A DNA stretch of 64,000 nt from Mastigias papua (Eukaryota; Cnidaria; Scyphozoa; Rhizostomeae; Mastigiidae), in contig OZ025269.1 of assembly GCA_964019165.1 (NCBI GenBank), forward strand, positions 339,501 through 403,500, in the 5' to 3' direction. The position numbers and the translations under genes were made by a program. The notes beneath the pieces are model-generated. The model saw only the letters and a list, made by a program, of their open reading frames with translations, was not told the origin of the DNA and did no database searches. The number at the start of each line of letters is the position of its first letter. The first letter of the stretch is position 1. Positions 25,504 through 36,701 of this stretch are shown here, piece after piece.

Positions 25504-26099
25504 AGTAATTTTCTGTCACTGTCATTTTTCAAGCAATTAATTGTAGGATGCGATTCTTCTGTGTTGATGCTGAACTAATATTGTATCGTTGTCTTTTTCA
25601 ATATCTCAATGTCATATAATTATTTATGTTCAGCTTTTATTTATATCTATGCGATACTCATTCCTATAAAATATTACTTACCAAGTGTAAACCTGACATT
25701 GTTGTCATGTGATGCAAATATTTGTCTTTATCTTTGAAAGCTACAAATGTTGGTTCAAGCTTAATTTTTCTGTCTTTTATCAGTTAAGAGCTTGCATCCT
25801 ACCTGTTAGCATTTTAATCACTAAATTCTCGTTATTAAATTAGATTGTCAAATGATCTTCAAATAGGATAGAGTTGTTCAGAGCAGTTTCATGTTGCGTA
25901 AATCAGTACAGAGATTGATTCCAAGACTGTATAATCAAATACTCTTTGTCCTGAAGCAACAAGATCTTCTGTAGGAAAAGGCACCAATACCTCAATATCA
26001 GTAACTTACGAAAATGCAAAGAATACTATAAATTTTTAATCTTATAGATAGTACGTGAAAAGTTTGTTGGTACTACAGAACTTCTCTATAGCCCGAAAA

Positions 26100-26170
26100 A
26101 ATGGATACATTCTTTAAGCATATTGATAGCTTTTTCGTCCGATACTCGTCAGAGTATGAAACGTCGTTAT
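26100..26170 (-). repeat. Dispersed hammerhead-type repeat, copy 2 (near-intact core)
   Basis: The minus strand from 26158 down to 26119 reads stem I CATACT, core CTGACGA, helix II GTATCGGAC, GAAA, a short stem III and the stem I partner AATATG (one mismatch). The upstream ACGTTTCATACT context is shared with the copy at 36271. The match to the wider repeat stops near 26165, so this is a fragment that kept the ribozyme. Confidence 0.62.
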
Positions 26171-26817
26171 AGATAAGTTGATAAGCCTTTGCTTTGCATG
26201 TTAGAAAATCCCATCAGAGTGATAAAAGTTACTATAAAACTCTATTTGATACACTACAAGTTTTGATGCTATGCACTTGTCAATTTACTTTTGAGCTAGC
26301 CTTCTGACCTGACTTATTCGTATTTTGATTTTACGCAAAAATTCCTTTCTTCACTTTGAATAGTTTGCTAGAAGACCACCTGTGTCGGGTTATTTATTTG
26401 GCCCCAGCAAGCAGCTGGAATGTAGTAGAAATTTCAACCAAAATCTTTTGGATTTTGGCACCTGTGCTACTAGTTTAATAGAAATGCCGGTGTTTTATGG
26501 ATTAGAGTGTGAAATACAATTAGGTAATCCAAGAAAGCAAGCTCAAATGGTCATTGCTGTAACCTACTCGGAAAGAGGACACCATTTGTTCACATTTTCA
26601 TACAGAAAAGTAGTTTTGTAAAGGCTGCTCTTTCATTCACAATAGTCAAGTTAAGAAAACTGCTTCTGGAAAAATCCGTGTGGTATAGTCAAGAAGAATG
26701 CCACGACTTTTTGTAGAAGACTACTGTAGGACCAAACAGAACACAGATTAACATGCCCTGCATCATAGAAGAAGTATATGTAGTGAGTACTCAATGGGCA
26801 AACCTGTTCAGAGCATA

Positions 26818-26969
26818 ATATACAGCAAAGAAGATTAAAGAAAAGACATGTTCTCTGTGACTACTCTGAGTTTCATGCTATTGTATTCGTCTGTCTGAAG
26901 AAAGCAATAGCATGGAACTCAGAGAAGTCACAGAGAACATCTTTTCTTTAATCTTCTTCTGCTGTATAT
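26818..26969. mobile_element. Foldback (hairpin) element
   Basis: Two arms of about 64 bp are inverted copies of each other. The left begins ATATACAGC and the right ends GCTGTATAT. Both contain the block AAGAAGATTAAAGAAAAGA or its complement, and the centre lies near 26893. It lies next to the 3' end of the RTE-like remnant. A miniature inverted-repeat element is likely; no coding sequence is present. Confidence 0.75.
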
Positions 26970-26974
26970 ATTTC

Positions 26975-29470
26975 TTCTTCATTTTCTTCATCATTTCCCA
27001 CTTTTATGCAGTGCAGGATCGAGATTTTTACCATCCTCCTTCGTTCTTTCTCTATCTTCATACTCATCACCCATCAAGCCCTTTTCCGTAGATCCTCTTT
27101 CACACTATCAATCCATCTTCTCTTTGGCCTTCCTCTACCTCTAGCACCCTCTACATCTATCTTAAATACCCACCTACCAACGTAGCTACCACCACTACGT
27201 ATTACATGTACTAATTACTGCAGCCACTTTTCCTATGCATTCTTTGAAATTTCACGAACCACTGTCGTTGCTTTTATTTTTGCAATTCTGGTCTTGCCCA
27301 TTCTAGTTACACCACAAGACCACCTTGGCATTTTCATGTCTGCAACTTTTAACTTTTGCTACTGTACCCTTTTTTATACCCCACGTTTCTTATTCATATA
27401 TCATTGCAGGTCGAACTACAGCTTTTGCACTTTGACTTTCGTTTTCACATTTATCCCTTATCATATAAAACACCTGATATTTTCCTCCAATTGCTCCATT
27501 GGGCTTCTACTCTACTGGATATCTCTGTGTCCAAGTTTACATCTTCCGATACTGTTGATCCTAGGTATTTGAATCGACCTACGCGCTCTAAACCATTTCC
27601 CTGCATATACTACTAACACTTTCATCACACAATCTTAAGTATTCAGTTTTGTCCCTCCTTATGTTTAACCCCCTGTCCTCTAGCATACATCCCCAGTACT
27701 CAACTTTCCGTTCTAAGTCCTCTTTTGTTGTACAACAGACAACTATGTCATCTGCTAACAACATTCACCAAGGAGATGGGCCTCTTGTCTCCTGTAATAG
27801 AACATCCATGATTAAATCAGTCAAATTAGGGACTCAATGATGAGCCCTGGAGCAGGCCGACACTTACGAAAATCCAGTCCGTTTGAAAAAACACAACTTC
27901 TTATGCGAGTTCTCGCTCATTCATACATATTTCTAACCGGTCTAAAGTACTTTTCCAGTGTTACCTTCACTCTCAAATATCTCTAAACTTTCTGAAGTTG
28001 TACTGTCATAGGCCTCCTCCAAATCGATTAAGACCATATGAAGGCCTTTTCTCTTTTCCTGTTGTTTCTCCATAACATGTCTCAGTGCAAATATTGCATC
28101 TGTTGTTCCTTTTCCTGGCATAAATCCAAATTGCTCTTCTCCAATATGTCTTTCCTCTCTTAGCTTCACTTCCATGATTCTCCCCCATAACTTCATGGTG
28201 TGCGACACCAATTTTATACCCTGTAATTTCCACAGTCCTGGGTGTCACCCTTCTCCTCGTATATAGGTACAATTCTACTGTCTCTCCACTTAGCCGGCAT
28301 TTCTTCTTCCATATAAATCTTTTCCATCAAGTCCTACAACATATTCAAACCTTCCTCCCCTAAACATTTCCACACCTCAATCGGGATGTTATCCAGTTCT
28401 GTAGGTTTGCTGTTCTTCTGTCTCTTCAAAGCTGCAACTACATCTTCTCTGCTAATCCCTGTGTGACGTTACACCTGATTTGGTGCTCCATCTCCAATAA
28501 CATCCCTTGCTTTTCCTCTTGCAGTAGCTTCTCAGTGTAACTCTTGTTCTTTCAGTCTTCACCAATTGATCCTAGACCTAGTCCTCTTGTCCACCAGTGG
28601 CTGCTTTTTTCAAATTCTACATTTAATCTATAACTCTGTGCTGTGCTGCCACACTTTAGCCATTTAGCACCTTACAGTTCCTCGCCTCTTTTTGATGTTG
28701 CCTTCTGCAGAATAGAATATCAATTTAGCCTTCCTTGGTTCAGCTTCAATAGGTTGTAAGGGGATGATCTCTTTCTTGAAAAAAGTTTTGCATATGGCTA
28801 AGTCAGATCATGCAGCCATATCAACTATCCTCTCTCCCTCCTCGTTCCTCTCTCAAGAAACCCCACCCTCCATGCACTCTATCAATTACTTCACTTCTGC
28901 TTCCCACATGCCCGTTTAGGTCTCCCCCAATAACAATTTTCTCCCCCCACCTGGTATCAAGCTGGCCTCTATGTCCATTTGCTGCCAGAAAGCTACTTCT
29001 TCTGCTCCCTCACATCTCATTTGGCATTTGGGGAACATAGGCAAACACTATGTGAGTCATCTCCTCTAGGCCCAATTTGATACTCATTATTCTGTCGTTT
29101 CTTTTGTTAACACTAAGTAACCTCTCTTTGACGTCCTTGCTGAGCAGTATTCCTACTCTATTCCCTCCTCGCTTGTTTGCACCGCTACACAGTAACTTTC
29201 CGCTACCTCCCAGCTCTTTTGCCTTTTTGCCTTTCCATCACGTCTCCTGGATTCACAATACTCCAATCCTACGCCTTTCCATAAGATCTGCCATCTCTTC
29301 CTCTCCCAGTCATTGGACCAACATTCAAAGACCCTACTCTAAGTTGGAGTAACTTCTTTAGCCGAGCCTGTCCTTGACCCAGTAGCATTGCTTACTCACT
29401 TTTCGGGGGGTTCAGGCGATCCCCTCCATATCGCTTTTGGGGGGACACCCTAGCACTTTCCAAATCATAT
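26975..29470 (-). pseudogene. Decayed RTE-like non-LTR retrotransposon (endonuclease plus reverse transcriptase)
   Basis: The minus strand carries, in order, an apurinic-type endonuclease (about 29350-28700) and a reverse transcriptase (about 28290-27640). Endonuclease pieces include LRVGSLNVG, an ETRWKG-like stretch and VIGGDLNGHVG. The RT pieces are EEQFGFMPGKGTTDAIFALR and LIDLEEAYDS. Near the 3' end a GRPKRRWMDCV-like tail can be read across frames at about 27060-27140. Several frameshifts and stops break it, so it is not functional. The GFMPGKGTTDAIFALR block and the craniofacial-development-protein-2-like endonuclease point to the RTE group, from memory of the family. Confidence 0.85.
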
Positions 29471-29568
29471 GAAATTCACTGGTCATTTGCTGTGGCAGGA
29501 GTTTTACAACCGCTTCCCTTTGCAGAAGTCTGCACCAAACAAAGGAGCAACCTACTGAGTTCATGTAA

Positions 29569-29604
29569 GAGTACTGATGAAGATTCTGATCGAAACGTTT
29601 ACTT
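29569..29604 (+). ncRNA. Hammerhead-like ribozyme motif (second family)
   Basis: Stem I is GAGTA (29569-29573) with TACTT (29600-29604), five pairs with one G-U. The core is CTGATGA (29574-29580) and GAAA (29592-29595). Helix II can pair GAT with ATC beside an extra A. A minimal stem III (AC with GT) puts a U at the cleavage position. Such minimal type-I hammerheads are known in Penelope-like retroelements. It sits about 70 bp before a long TA microsatellite. The extra A at helix II is the main weakness. Confidence 0.5.
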
Positions 29605-29676
29605 AAAGGATAGTATATTTGTGGTTTATTCTATTTATGTAATTTATATACGTTGTGGATGCGGCTTAGGTTTAGT

Positions 29677-29862
<186 letters not shown>

Positions 29863-29879
29863 TGCCTAGGAAGGAAAAC

Positions 29880-29985
29880 GTACAAAATTCAATAAACGCC
29901 TCCCTCTTTTAAACGCCCCCTTCGAGTAGACGCCCCCGTAAAATATCAAAAAATTTAATAAACGCCCGGGGCGTTTAATCGAAGC
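29880..29985. repeat. Fragment rich in AAACGCCCC motifs
   Basis: Four copies of a motif close to ATAAACGCCTCC or AAACGCCCCC occur, the last pair facing each other (AAACGCCCGGGGCGTTT). It resembles the ends of the elements at 52301 and 52648 (CGAATAAGCCCCC type), but I cannot find a matching opposite end. Confidence 0.4.
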
Positions 29986-31525
29986 ATTAAGGTATAAATA
30001 TATGGTCGTTGTAGCATTTTACTAATGTTCCTCAACTCTTGAAACAACTGAGGTCATTTGGTGCATTTCATTTTCATGGAAACGAAAATGCTAAGTCAGC
30101 CGAAATTATGACAAAGCTTTGTAAAGATTATGAATATAAAATAATACAAGGGAATTTCTTTCAATTTTACACATGTTTACATTTATGATACCAACTAGGC
30201 TTATAAACCAGTTTAATAATTAATGATTTAAGAGGACTGATAAATTCAGATAGCAAATGCTACAAGGTTGTCAAACAAAGTAATATAATAATCAAGCAAC
30301 CTTCCTCAAAAAGTAAACCATTCGCTGTCAATCTGCAGAATGACAATTTAGTGTTGTGTGGTATCTGCTTGGAAATGTGCATGTAAGACATTTGCTGTAG
30401 GAAAATGGAGTAGAAACGAGAATCAGACTTAGTGGAAAGAGGAATTGGTGATAAATATATGAGTCTTGCGGATTGCATTGCTAGGAAGGAGGTTCATAAA
30501 TCAAACAAGAGCTTGTCAACATAGTAGTATGCAAGAAGAACATGAAAGTACTTCAGAAACAACATTTACAGTTTCTTAGGCACTATGTAAGACAAAGCAA
30601 ATTAAAAAAAGACGGGATACAACTGAAAGCTACTTCTTGCGAGAAAGGAAACAGGAATTGCAACTAAAGGGATGAACGACTATGCTCCATGAGACGATCA
30701 TGAAACAGAGAGGAATTCTCCATTAAATGTTTAAAAAGTGACACAAGTAGCGGAAATTAACTCAAAGTAGTTGCCAATGGTAGGGCCAAAAGAGGAGAAA
30801 AAATATCGCAAGAAATAATTCTAGGCAAGGCACCTTATCATATCATCCAGACTGAAAATAATCCAAAAATGTATATAACTTTATTTTTCAGCAGTTAAAT
30901 CCAAATGCTCAAACATTGTGGGCTTTTTTAGATTTTTGTTGCTGCAGAAAGTGTTGGTAATAAATAAAATAAGTAAGATGATCCTAAATGCATATCATCT
31001 TGTAGCTTTAAACTTTTATTGTTACATAGCTTCTCATGCAGTTAATATCATAAAGTACCTATTGAAGGCAAGACAGGTTTAAAATTTGAATGTTTGTGTA
31101 GTAGCTCAATGGCAAAATTCATAACAATCGGCTCAGATTGTATTTAGCCCTCGATTACAAGTTTTTTATTGTCGTGATGGATACCTTCTTTCAGATATGT
31201 CTGAAAGGGTCTACAGCCTTAAACTTCGTAAGGATTTGTTGCATTTTCAACCAAGTCACCTATAGTCCAAGACCTGTGTTTAAGAATAGGCTCCTAGTTG
31301 TTATTTGTGAAGACTAGCGGTTATAGATACCTTTCGGGATTAGCGGTCAGGGCGAAGATAATAGAACAGAGATATTCAATGATATCAAACCTCATTTGTA
31401 ACTATGGTTGCAAGCATGGTTAAAACTGGCAATACATTAGCTCAGATATGCACATAATACAATGGCTTCGTTTATTTGTTAACAATACTCTCTTTGCTGG
31501 AAAACGTGCTTAGAGTCATTGCTAC
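29986..31525. other. No feature seen
   Basis: About 1.5 kb of AT-rich sequence. I found no coding region, RNA gene or clear repeat. Confidence 0.35.
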
Positions 31526-31528
31526 ATA

Positions 31529-31905
31529 AACACTTTTTATAAGAATATAGTCTATAAGAATATTAAGATTCAAAATCCCTTAAATTTAAGAATAATTTAA
31601 GAATAATGCAAAACTCAAGCTTCATTAAGGGTTAGATTTTTAGGTTGTTTGAGTTTTCTTTAGACAACAGAACAAGTGCGAGTTTCATTTATCCTGTCTG
31701 GCACTCATTATGCATTGACACAACATAGAAACTCTTCAGGGAGTGTACGTTAACAACTTTTTTGTATAAGAATGTTATCTATAGACGTATTAATGCTCAA
31801 AATCGTTAATATTTGAGAATAGTTTAAGACTATTGTTAGGTTCAATATAAAAAATTTTTAAGAATATTGAGTCTCAGCGAAAATTAGATATTCTTATAAA
31901 GCAAA
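31529..31905. mobile_element. Inverted-repeat element of the TTATAAGAATA type
   Basis: The left end reads TTTTATAAGAATATAG; the right end, reversed, reads TTTATAAGAATATC. The interior repeats the same word in forms such as TTAAGAATA and GTATAAGAATG. Two diverged segments of about 95 bp (from 31529 and from about 31758) are direct repeats. The ends resemble those of the elements at 49411 and 51757. No transposase is present. Confidence 0.5.
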
Positions 31906-32639
31906 TGCGCGTGTCTACTAACTATTAAACGCTAAGTAGAAGTACTGGAAATTTTAGTATACTAAATATTCTATTCTTCTAAGTTTTGATATTGTCATAG
32001 AGCAGAAGACTATAAATTTTTTTTTCATCGTAATAACATCACTTGAAGGGCTTGCGACGTTGTACAAATAAATTGAATCCATGATCTGGAAGAAATCAGA
32101 CCCTGCTTTTTTATCTAAATAATTCTAAACTTTAGCAAGCATGTTACTCTCATTATCAAGCTCTGACTGGTGGAAGAGAATAACATCCATTCAGTTCGGT
32201 GCGATAAACAATTAAATTGTATTGAGATGAGATGTCTACAGAATGCACAGGAGTTCTCCATTTATCGTTGATTATTTGGACATCAAAGGGGTTGGTGAAT
32301 GTGCAGCTTCTGTTTCTCTCTAAATTAAGCTCTCTAAAGGGTTGAAATGAAAAGTGGTTTTGGTCTTTGGATCTGGCACTCAAGCAAAGATTCAAGCACA
32401 GATTATGAAGTCATAGTTGCGACAGGAATTTCGCTGTAGGCAATACCTGTTACCCGTTGTGAGAATAAGACAATGCAGTGGCGAGTGTTTAAGGTTCTAA
32501 CAGAAGTGACAAAGGGATCTTTTGATACCTGTGGCTTAATTTTGTCTCATATCTTTTATACGTCTTTAGCACCAGTAGAGTTGTTTAACTGTGTAATCGA
32601 GGTGGGAGTGAACAATATTGGTACCAGCCTGTTTTAGTG

Positions 32640-32646
32640 TATATAT
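32640..32646 (+). promoter_or_regulatory. Possible TATA box of the Fox gene
   Basis: TATATAT lies 71 bp before the chosen ATG at 32717. That spacing fits a short 5' leader. It also argues against the in-frame ATG at 32618, which would lie upstream of the box. No transcript evidence is available. Confidence 0.35.
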
Positions 32647-32716
32647 TTGGCGTTTGCACCATAGCAATTCACTTTCAAACAAACAAATTTTTCCAGCTTA
32701 TAGCTATTTATACACC

Positions 32717-33553
32717 ATGTCACGACCTTTTACTAGTCAGCGAGAAGTAGGTTTATCTGTCTCATACAACAGCATACTAAAGGAAGTGGACTTATCGAGT
32801 GATGCCATCTTGAAAGAAGAGCAAAGTTTGCAGATATGGAACTCAACTGGAAATCGTCTATCTGAGACAAAGCAGAGAAATAATCGATTCCCATCCTATA
32901 CCGAAATGATAGCTAGCGTGCTTCTTTCAGATGGTTCAAAGACGAAAACTCTACAGGATATTTACATTGTTATGCAGGACAGATATCCCTTCCTGGAACA
33001 AAGAGGACGCTCATGGAAGAATAGTGTCAGGCATACGTTGTCATTTAATGAGTGCTTTCTGAAAGTCCCCAGACCAGATAGTGGTCAAAGATGTAATTGG
33101 ACAATCCATCCCAAATATATGCAACGATTTTCCCAGGGAGATTTCAAAACGTCAAGGGTGCTGTCCAACAGAAAGAGAGCCTATGAGAAGCAAATTACTG
33201 AATGTTCAAAAACAAGATATTTCAATAACTCACTGGGATATCTTGATAATAACCAATTATACGCACCTGACCATCGTCATCATTCGAATTCCGAGTGCAA
33301 GGAATGCTCACATCCGTATCTTCTATTTCAAGAGCTACAAAGGACAAATATTGAACAACAGTTAACCTCAAATCATCAAAATCGATTGAGACATTACCCA
33401 TTTTACACTGAAAAGAACCTGACAGAATACAACCAGCCAGTTAAGCATAACTATTCATGCATCGACGAATTTCAAAGCGAAAATTTTCGGGTATGCGTTG
33501 ATTTCTCAAAGTTTTGCATTAGTCTTCTGAATGAAGGAATTCCTGGACATTGA
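32717..33553 (+). CDS. Forkhead transcription factor, FoxQ2-like, single exon
   Basis: A 278-residue intronless gene. The start at 32717 has a good context (ACCATGT); an in-frame ATG at 32618 is possible but less likely. The forkhead domain covers residues 57-148. It starts with a diverged RFPSYTEMI instead of the usual PPYSYIALI. The DNA-recognition helix is SWKNSVRHTLSFNECFLKVP, with the key Asn and His kept but HNLS changed to HTLS. The wing region has NWTIHPKY and FSQGDF. IHP followed by GDF is most like FoxQ2 proteins. The rest is Ser/Asn/Gln-rich with no other domain; FCISLL near the C-terminus weakly recalls an Engrailed-type repressor motif. ATTAAA occurs at 33608-33613. The protein should act in the nucleus as a DNA-binding regulator. 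Forkhead identity is firm, the FoxQ2 subclass moderately so. Confidence 0.85.
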   Translation: MSRPFTSQREVGLSVSYNSILKEVDLSSDAILKEEQSLQIWNSTGNRLSETKQRNNRFPSYTEMIASVLLSDGSKTKTLQDIYIVMQDRYPFLEQRGRSWKNSVRHTLSFNECFLKVPRPDSGQRCNWTIHPKYMQRFSQGDFKTSRVLSNRKRAYEKQITECSKTRYFNNSLGYLDNNQLYAPDHRHHSNSECKECSHPYLLFQELQRTNIEQQLTSNHQNRLRHYPFYTEKNLTEYNQPVKHNYSCIDEFQSENFRVCVDFSKFCISLLNEGIPGH

Positions 33554-33619
33554 TAGTTTTTGCAAAAGTATAATTATGATCAATTTTAAAGATAATTTTA
33601 TGAAATGATTAAATACATA

Positions 33620-35810
33620 TGATTTTGTAGCATTTTATTGGTGCCGTTGTCTGTTTTCCTTTCTACTGCAAAAATGAGATATAGCCAGTCCTCCTTGTTG
33701 TCTGATATAGGAAAAACTGTTGTCCATGATTATGGATACAAAGCATAACTAATATAACTATAAGTTTTCTCACTTTCTCCAAACATGTAGAAGAGTCCGA
33801 GAAATATAAACAAGCATTGGATATAACGTTGGCCCATTTTTGCAATTAAGCAATATCATATTGACATGTATCGTGGAAATATATCTTTAAAAATGAATGC
33901 ACACAAATTGCAGCCTTAAGTGAACCATAGCAAATTGTGAGATTTTCCAAATGTGACATTCTCAGAGAAATCAATCTTCTTTGGCCACTTTTCATCATTT
34001 TTGCTGGAGTTAAAAATAAATGAAGCAATGAACAAAAATAAGAGCAGAAAACAATTTCGAAAGCACAAGCAAAGCAAGGCCATCATGTTGAATCAAAAGA
34101 CCACGTTTTCTTTTGCTTTTGTTCCGTTAGTGAAAGTTTAAGGAGTATCTGGGATCTTAAGGTCTTTTAATAATAATAATTATAATAATAATACTACATT
34201 TTGACATGGCAATTCAATGAGCTAGAATATAGCTGCTATCAAGAGAAGCCCTGTAGAAAAAATAAAGTGTAAAAACTTAAACTAAAAACTGATAAATTAC
34301 TATCAAAGTGTGTCCATGGTGCTTTCTACCGTTTAGGCCTAACCTTTAAAATGTTCTTTTGCTCCACTCTTAGATGAATGCAATATTTATCAGTTTTTAT
34401 CTTCACTGGCAGAGCGGATTCAGTTTTCAGTTTTTGTTCCTTTACTTAAAACGTATGGAGAATCTGCTATAGTCTTGCGAATTCGTTAAGTTTCCACGCA
34501 CCTGTCATTGTTCTTGGGTGTCTGGCGAATCAGCTGCTCCTCGAACTTCTTCGTATTAAAGCAATCAGCTTCAAAAAACCACAAGGAACCTGATTGACTG
34601 ATCAGATTTTGGAAACAATTCTGCAATGATCGCAAAGTGTCTGAAGTATACATTTTAAAGCCAGGAGAAAGCCAGGCATCTGAATTCAGGTCTGTCAGCT
34701 GTTACAAAACCATGAGGATTGCAAGGGCATGTGTCACTTGACACATCAGCTTTAATTTATGTCATGTGACACATGTATCATGTGATATATGTCATGTAAT
34801 GTGTGTCATGTGGTATGATTCCTGTGATGTCTGTCGTCTTATTCAAGTCACATGTATCATTACAAAATTTTTCCTTAACAAGATCATATGAAATCAGTCT
34901 TAAAAGTAAGTGATTCTATCTGGAGTGCATTATCGGGAAATTTCACCTCGTCTTTCATGTGGCATATTTTCATTAGCCGTAGCAGCAATCTATTGAAATG
35001 AGGTACGACAGAGAGATGAGCTTTACATTCCATTTTCTTTTAGTTACAAAGCACTAATGGCTTGACATTTTTCTCCATTTGGTCCCAGCTTATTCCTTGG
35101 CTCGAAATAACTCACATTTTGGAAAAATATCATACCACTCTGTCGCGCAACAGGAGTCTCAATATCACCATTAAATACGTGTTCAACTGCCCCCCTTTGT
35201 TCTAAGTTTTAGGTCACAAACAACAAAACTTGTCACGACCAAACTTTAATAATGTCGTTTTTCTAGAAAAGCACTGGGCTGGGTAAGTCTCTCGCACACT
35301 AAGTGAGATAAAAATTGACTTGCTGAGATAAAAATTGACAGCACTATAATGCGCTGCGAATCTTACCAGCCTGAAGCTGCGCATACTGCGATACAAAAGA
35401 ATGATTTAGTACGAATTCATAGCTACATACTAAACAATATTCTATTAGGTAATAAAGACAATTCATTGCGAATTAGAACGGAGAGAAAGTCAACTAAAGA
35501 GCTTTTAAGGCTCGTCTGCACGATCATACATTTGTTCAAGAAAATCATCATACACTTGTGAGTCCGTGCTCAACTTTGCTGCACGTTCTTTTCACACAAT
35601 AAAACATCAGTTATCATTTGTGTGAAGTTGTTCAGAGCAATGACGGTAATGTAGCAACTGATCCTGCTTTCCTGTTTCACGACGACAATATGTGTAGCTG
35701 TAAATCGCCGAATGAGAAGACGCTCCAAAGAACAAACGAATATCCTTTCATTTAAGTGTTTTGGAGTCAGCTTACATTAAGACTCAAAACCCAGTCTTGT
35801 GTAAAGGAAA
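33620..35810. other. Intergenic; short simple repeats only
   Basis: No gene supported. It holds a small TAA run near 34170-34192 and a degenerate array at about 34755-34830 built from GTCATGTGACACAT-like words of 14-16 bp. The remaining open frames are short and featureless. Confidence 0.4.
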
Positions 35811-36010
35811 AGAGTTCATTTTCTCACTTGGACTCTTCAAGTAAGCAGTGGTGAATAGGTGCTAACTGACCAATCATAGGGCCAAATAGACGCATTATTC
35901 CTGATCCCCTGAGGAATGTTCGACCCACCAGAAGCTCTACTCAATAACATCCTTTCCAAGTCAGACTATCTAATTCACGAACTCTTTCCCACAAATCTTC
36001 TTTTATTCCA

Positions 36011-36124
36011 AGAACCTGTCAGCTTTGGAACACTTTACCTTCCACTTCCTTTCCTGAATCCTACAACTTATCTTGCTTCAAATCTAATATCAACAAACTG
36101 GATCTCATCTCCCTATCTGCTTAA
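36011..36124 (+). pseudogene. LINE ORF2 C-terminal fragment
   Basis: One frame reads RTCQLWNTLPSTSFPE, then YNLSCFKSNINKL, and stops at TAA 36122-36124. The pattern R-T-x-x-L-W-N-x-L-P followed by S-x-F-K is the usual end of the reverse transcriptase ORF in several LINE groups. A frameshift separates it from upstream sequence, so it is a 5'-truncated, dead copy. It sits inside the hammerhead repeat, so it inserted later. Confidence 0.6.
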
Positions 36125-36270
36125 CTTTCCTTTCTCTTTCTTCCTGTGCCAGGGTTTTGTTATAGGTTCTATTGGCATTTCTCTGACATTTCTTACTAAA
36201 AGGAAAATATCACGTGTACCCACATCTGGCTATATATTTCAGTTCACCTTTCGGTCGTTATCCGACGTTT

Positions 36271-36312
36271 CATACTCTGACGAGTGTCGGACGAAAAGAG
36301 CTTCTCAGTATG
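36271..36312 (+). ncRNA. Type-I hammerhead ribozyme motif (first family, best copy)
   Basis: Stem I pairs CATACT (36271-36276) with AGTATG (36307-36312), six of six. The core is CTGACGA (36277-36283) and GAAA (36293-36296). Helix II GTGTCGGAC closes with GT-AC. The short stem III ends in TC before the cleavage position, matching the UH rule; it contains one A-C mismatch. Upstream CCGAC is complementary to GTCGG in loop II, a possible tertiary or alternative pairing. Type-I hammerheads with minimal stem III are known in Penelope-like elements and retrozymes. Activity is not shown. Confidence 0.68.
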
Positions 36313-36591
36313 CTAACAGAATGTTCCCGCTCTTTCGTGCAATAGTGAAGTTCTGTAGTACCAACAGACTTTTAGCAAAGGAATAGCAAATGGATTTACG
36401 ATTGGGTGTGAAATTTAGCTACATCATGATTCGAGCTTTTCTCTGATGAATCCCAATGGGGAGTCAAAATTACTTACGCGCATTTGATTGGTTCACAGAC
36501 GGAACGTTCTTGAAAATTTGTTGGGATGAAATGTCATGACAATTAAAATCTGAACAACTTCATAAAAGCCGGACACTTTCCAAGCATGTTT

Positions 36592-36623
36592 GCAAAGGGG
36601 CGTCCACGCAAAGGGGCGTCCAC
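36592..36623. repeat. Two exact 16-bp tandem units
   Basis: GCAAAGGGGCGTCCAC occurs twice with no gap. It lies about 80 bp from the tRNA-like B-box segment on the other strand. Confidence 0.8.
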
Positions 36624-36701
36624 GCGATGCAACGTTTGTTGCGAACATTTTAATACCAATTTATGATGGCGTTTGGGATCAAATGCAGGTATCGTGTAGA
36701 C

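Larger units (their letters stand above)
35811..36333 (+). repeat. Dispersed hammerhead-type repeat, copy 3, split by a LINE fragment
   Basis: The outer parts (35811-35900 and about 36205-36333) align with the complement of 7185-7402. They share TTCTCACTTGGACTCTTCAA at the left and ATGTTCCCGCTC at the right. The middle 300 bp is absent from copy 1 and contains the LINE tail at 36011-36124. The best hammerhead core of this family lies at 36271-36312. Confidence 0.7.

Noticed and set aside
27294..29352. Plus-strand open frames in 27.3-29.4 kb
   Set aside because: They are antisense to the decayed RTE-like endonuclease and reverse transcriptase; only the minus strand shows family motifs.
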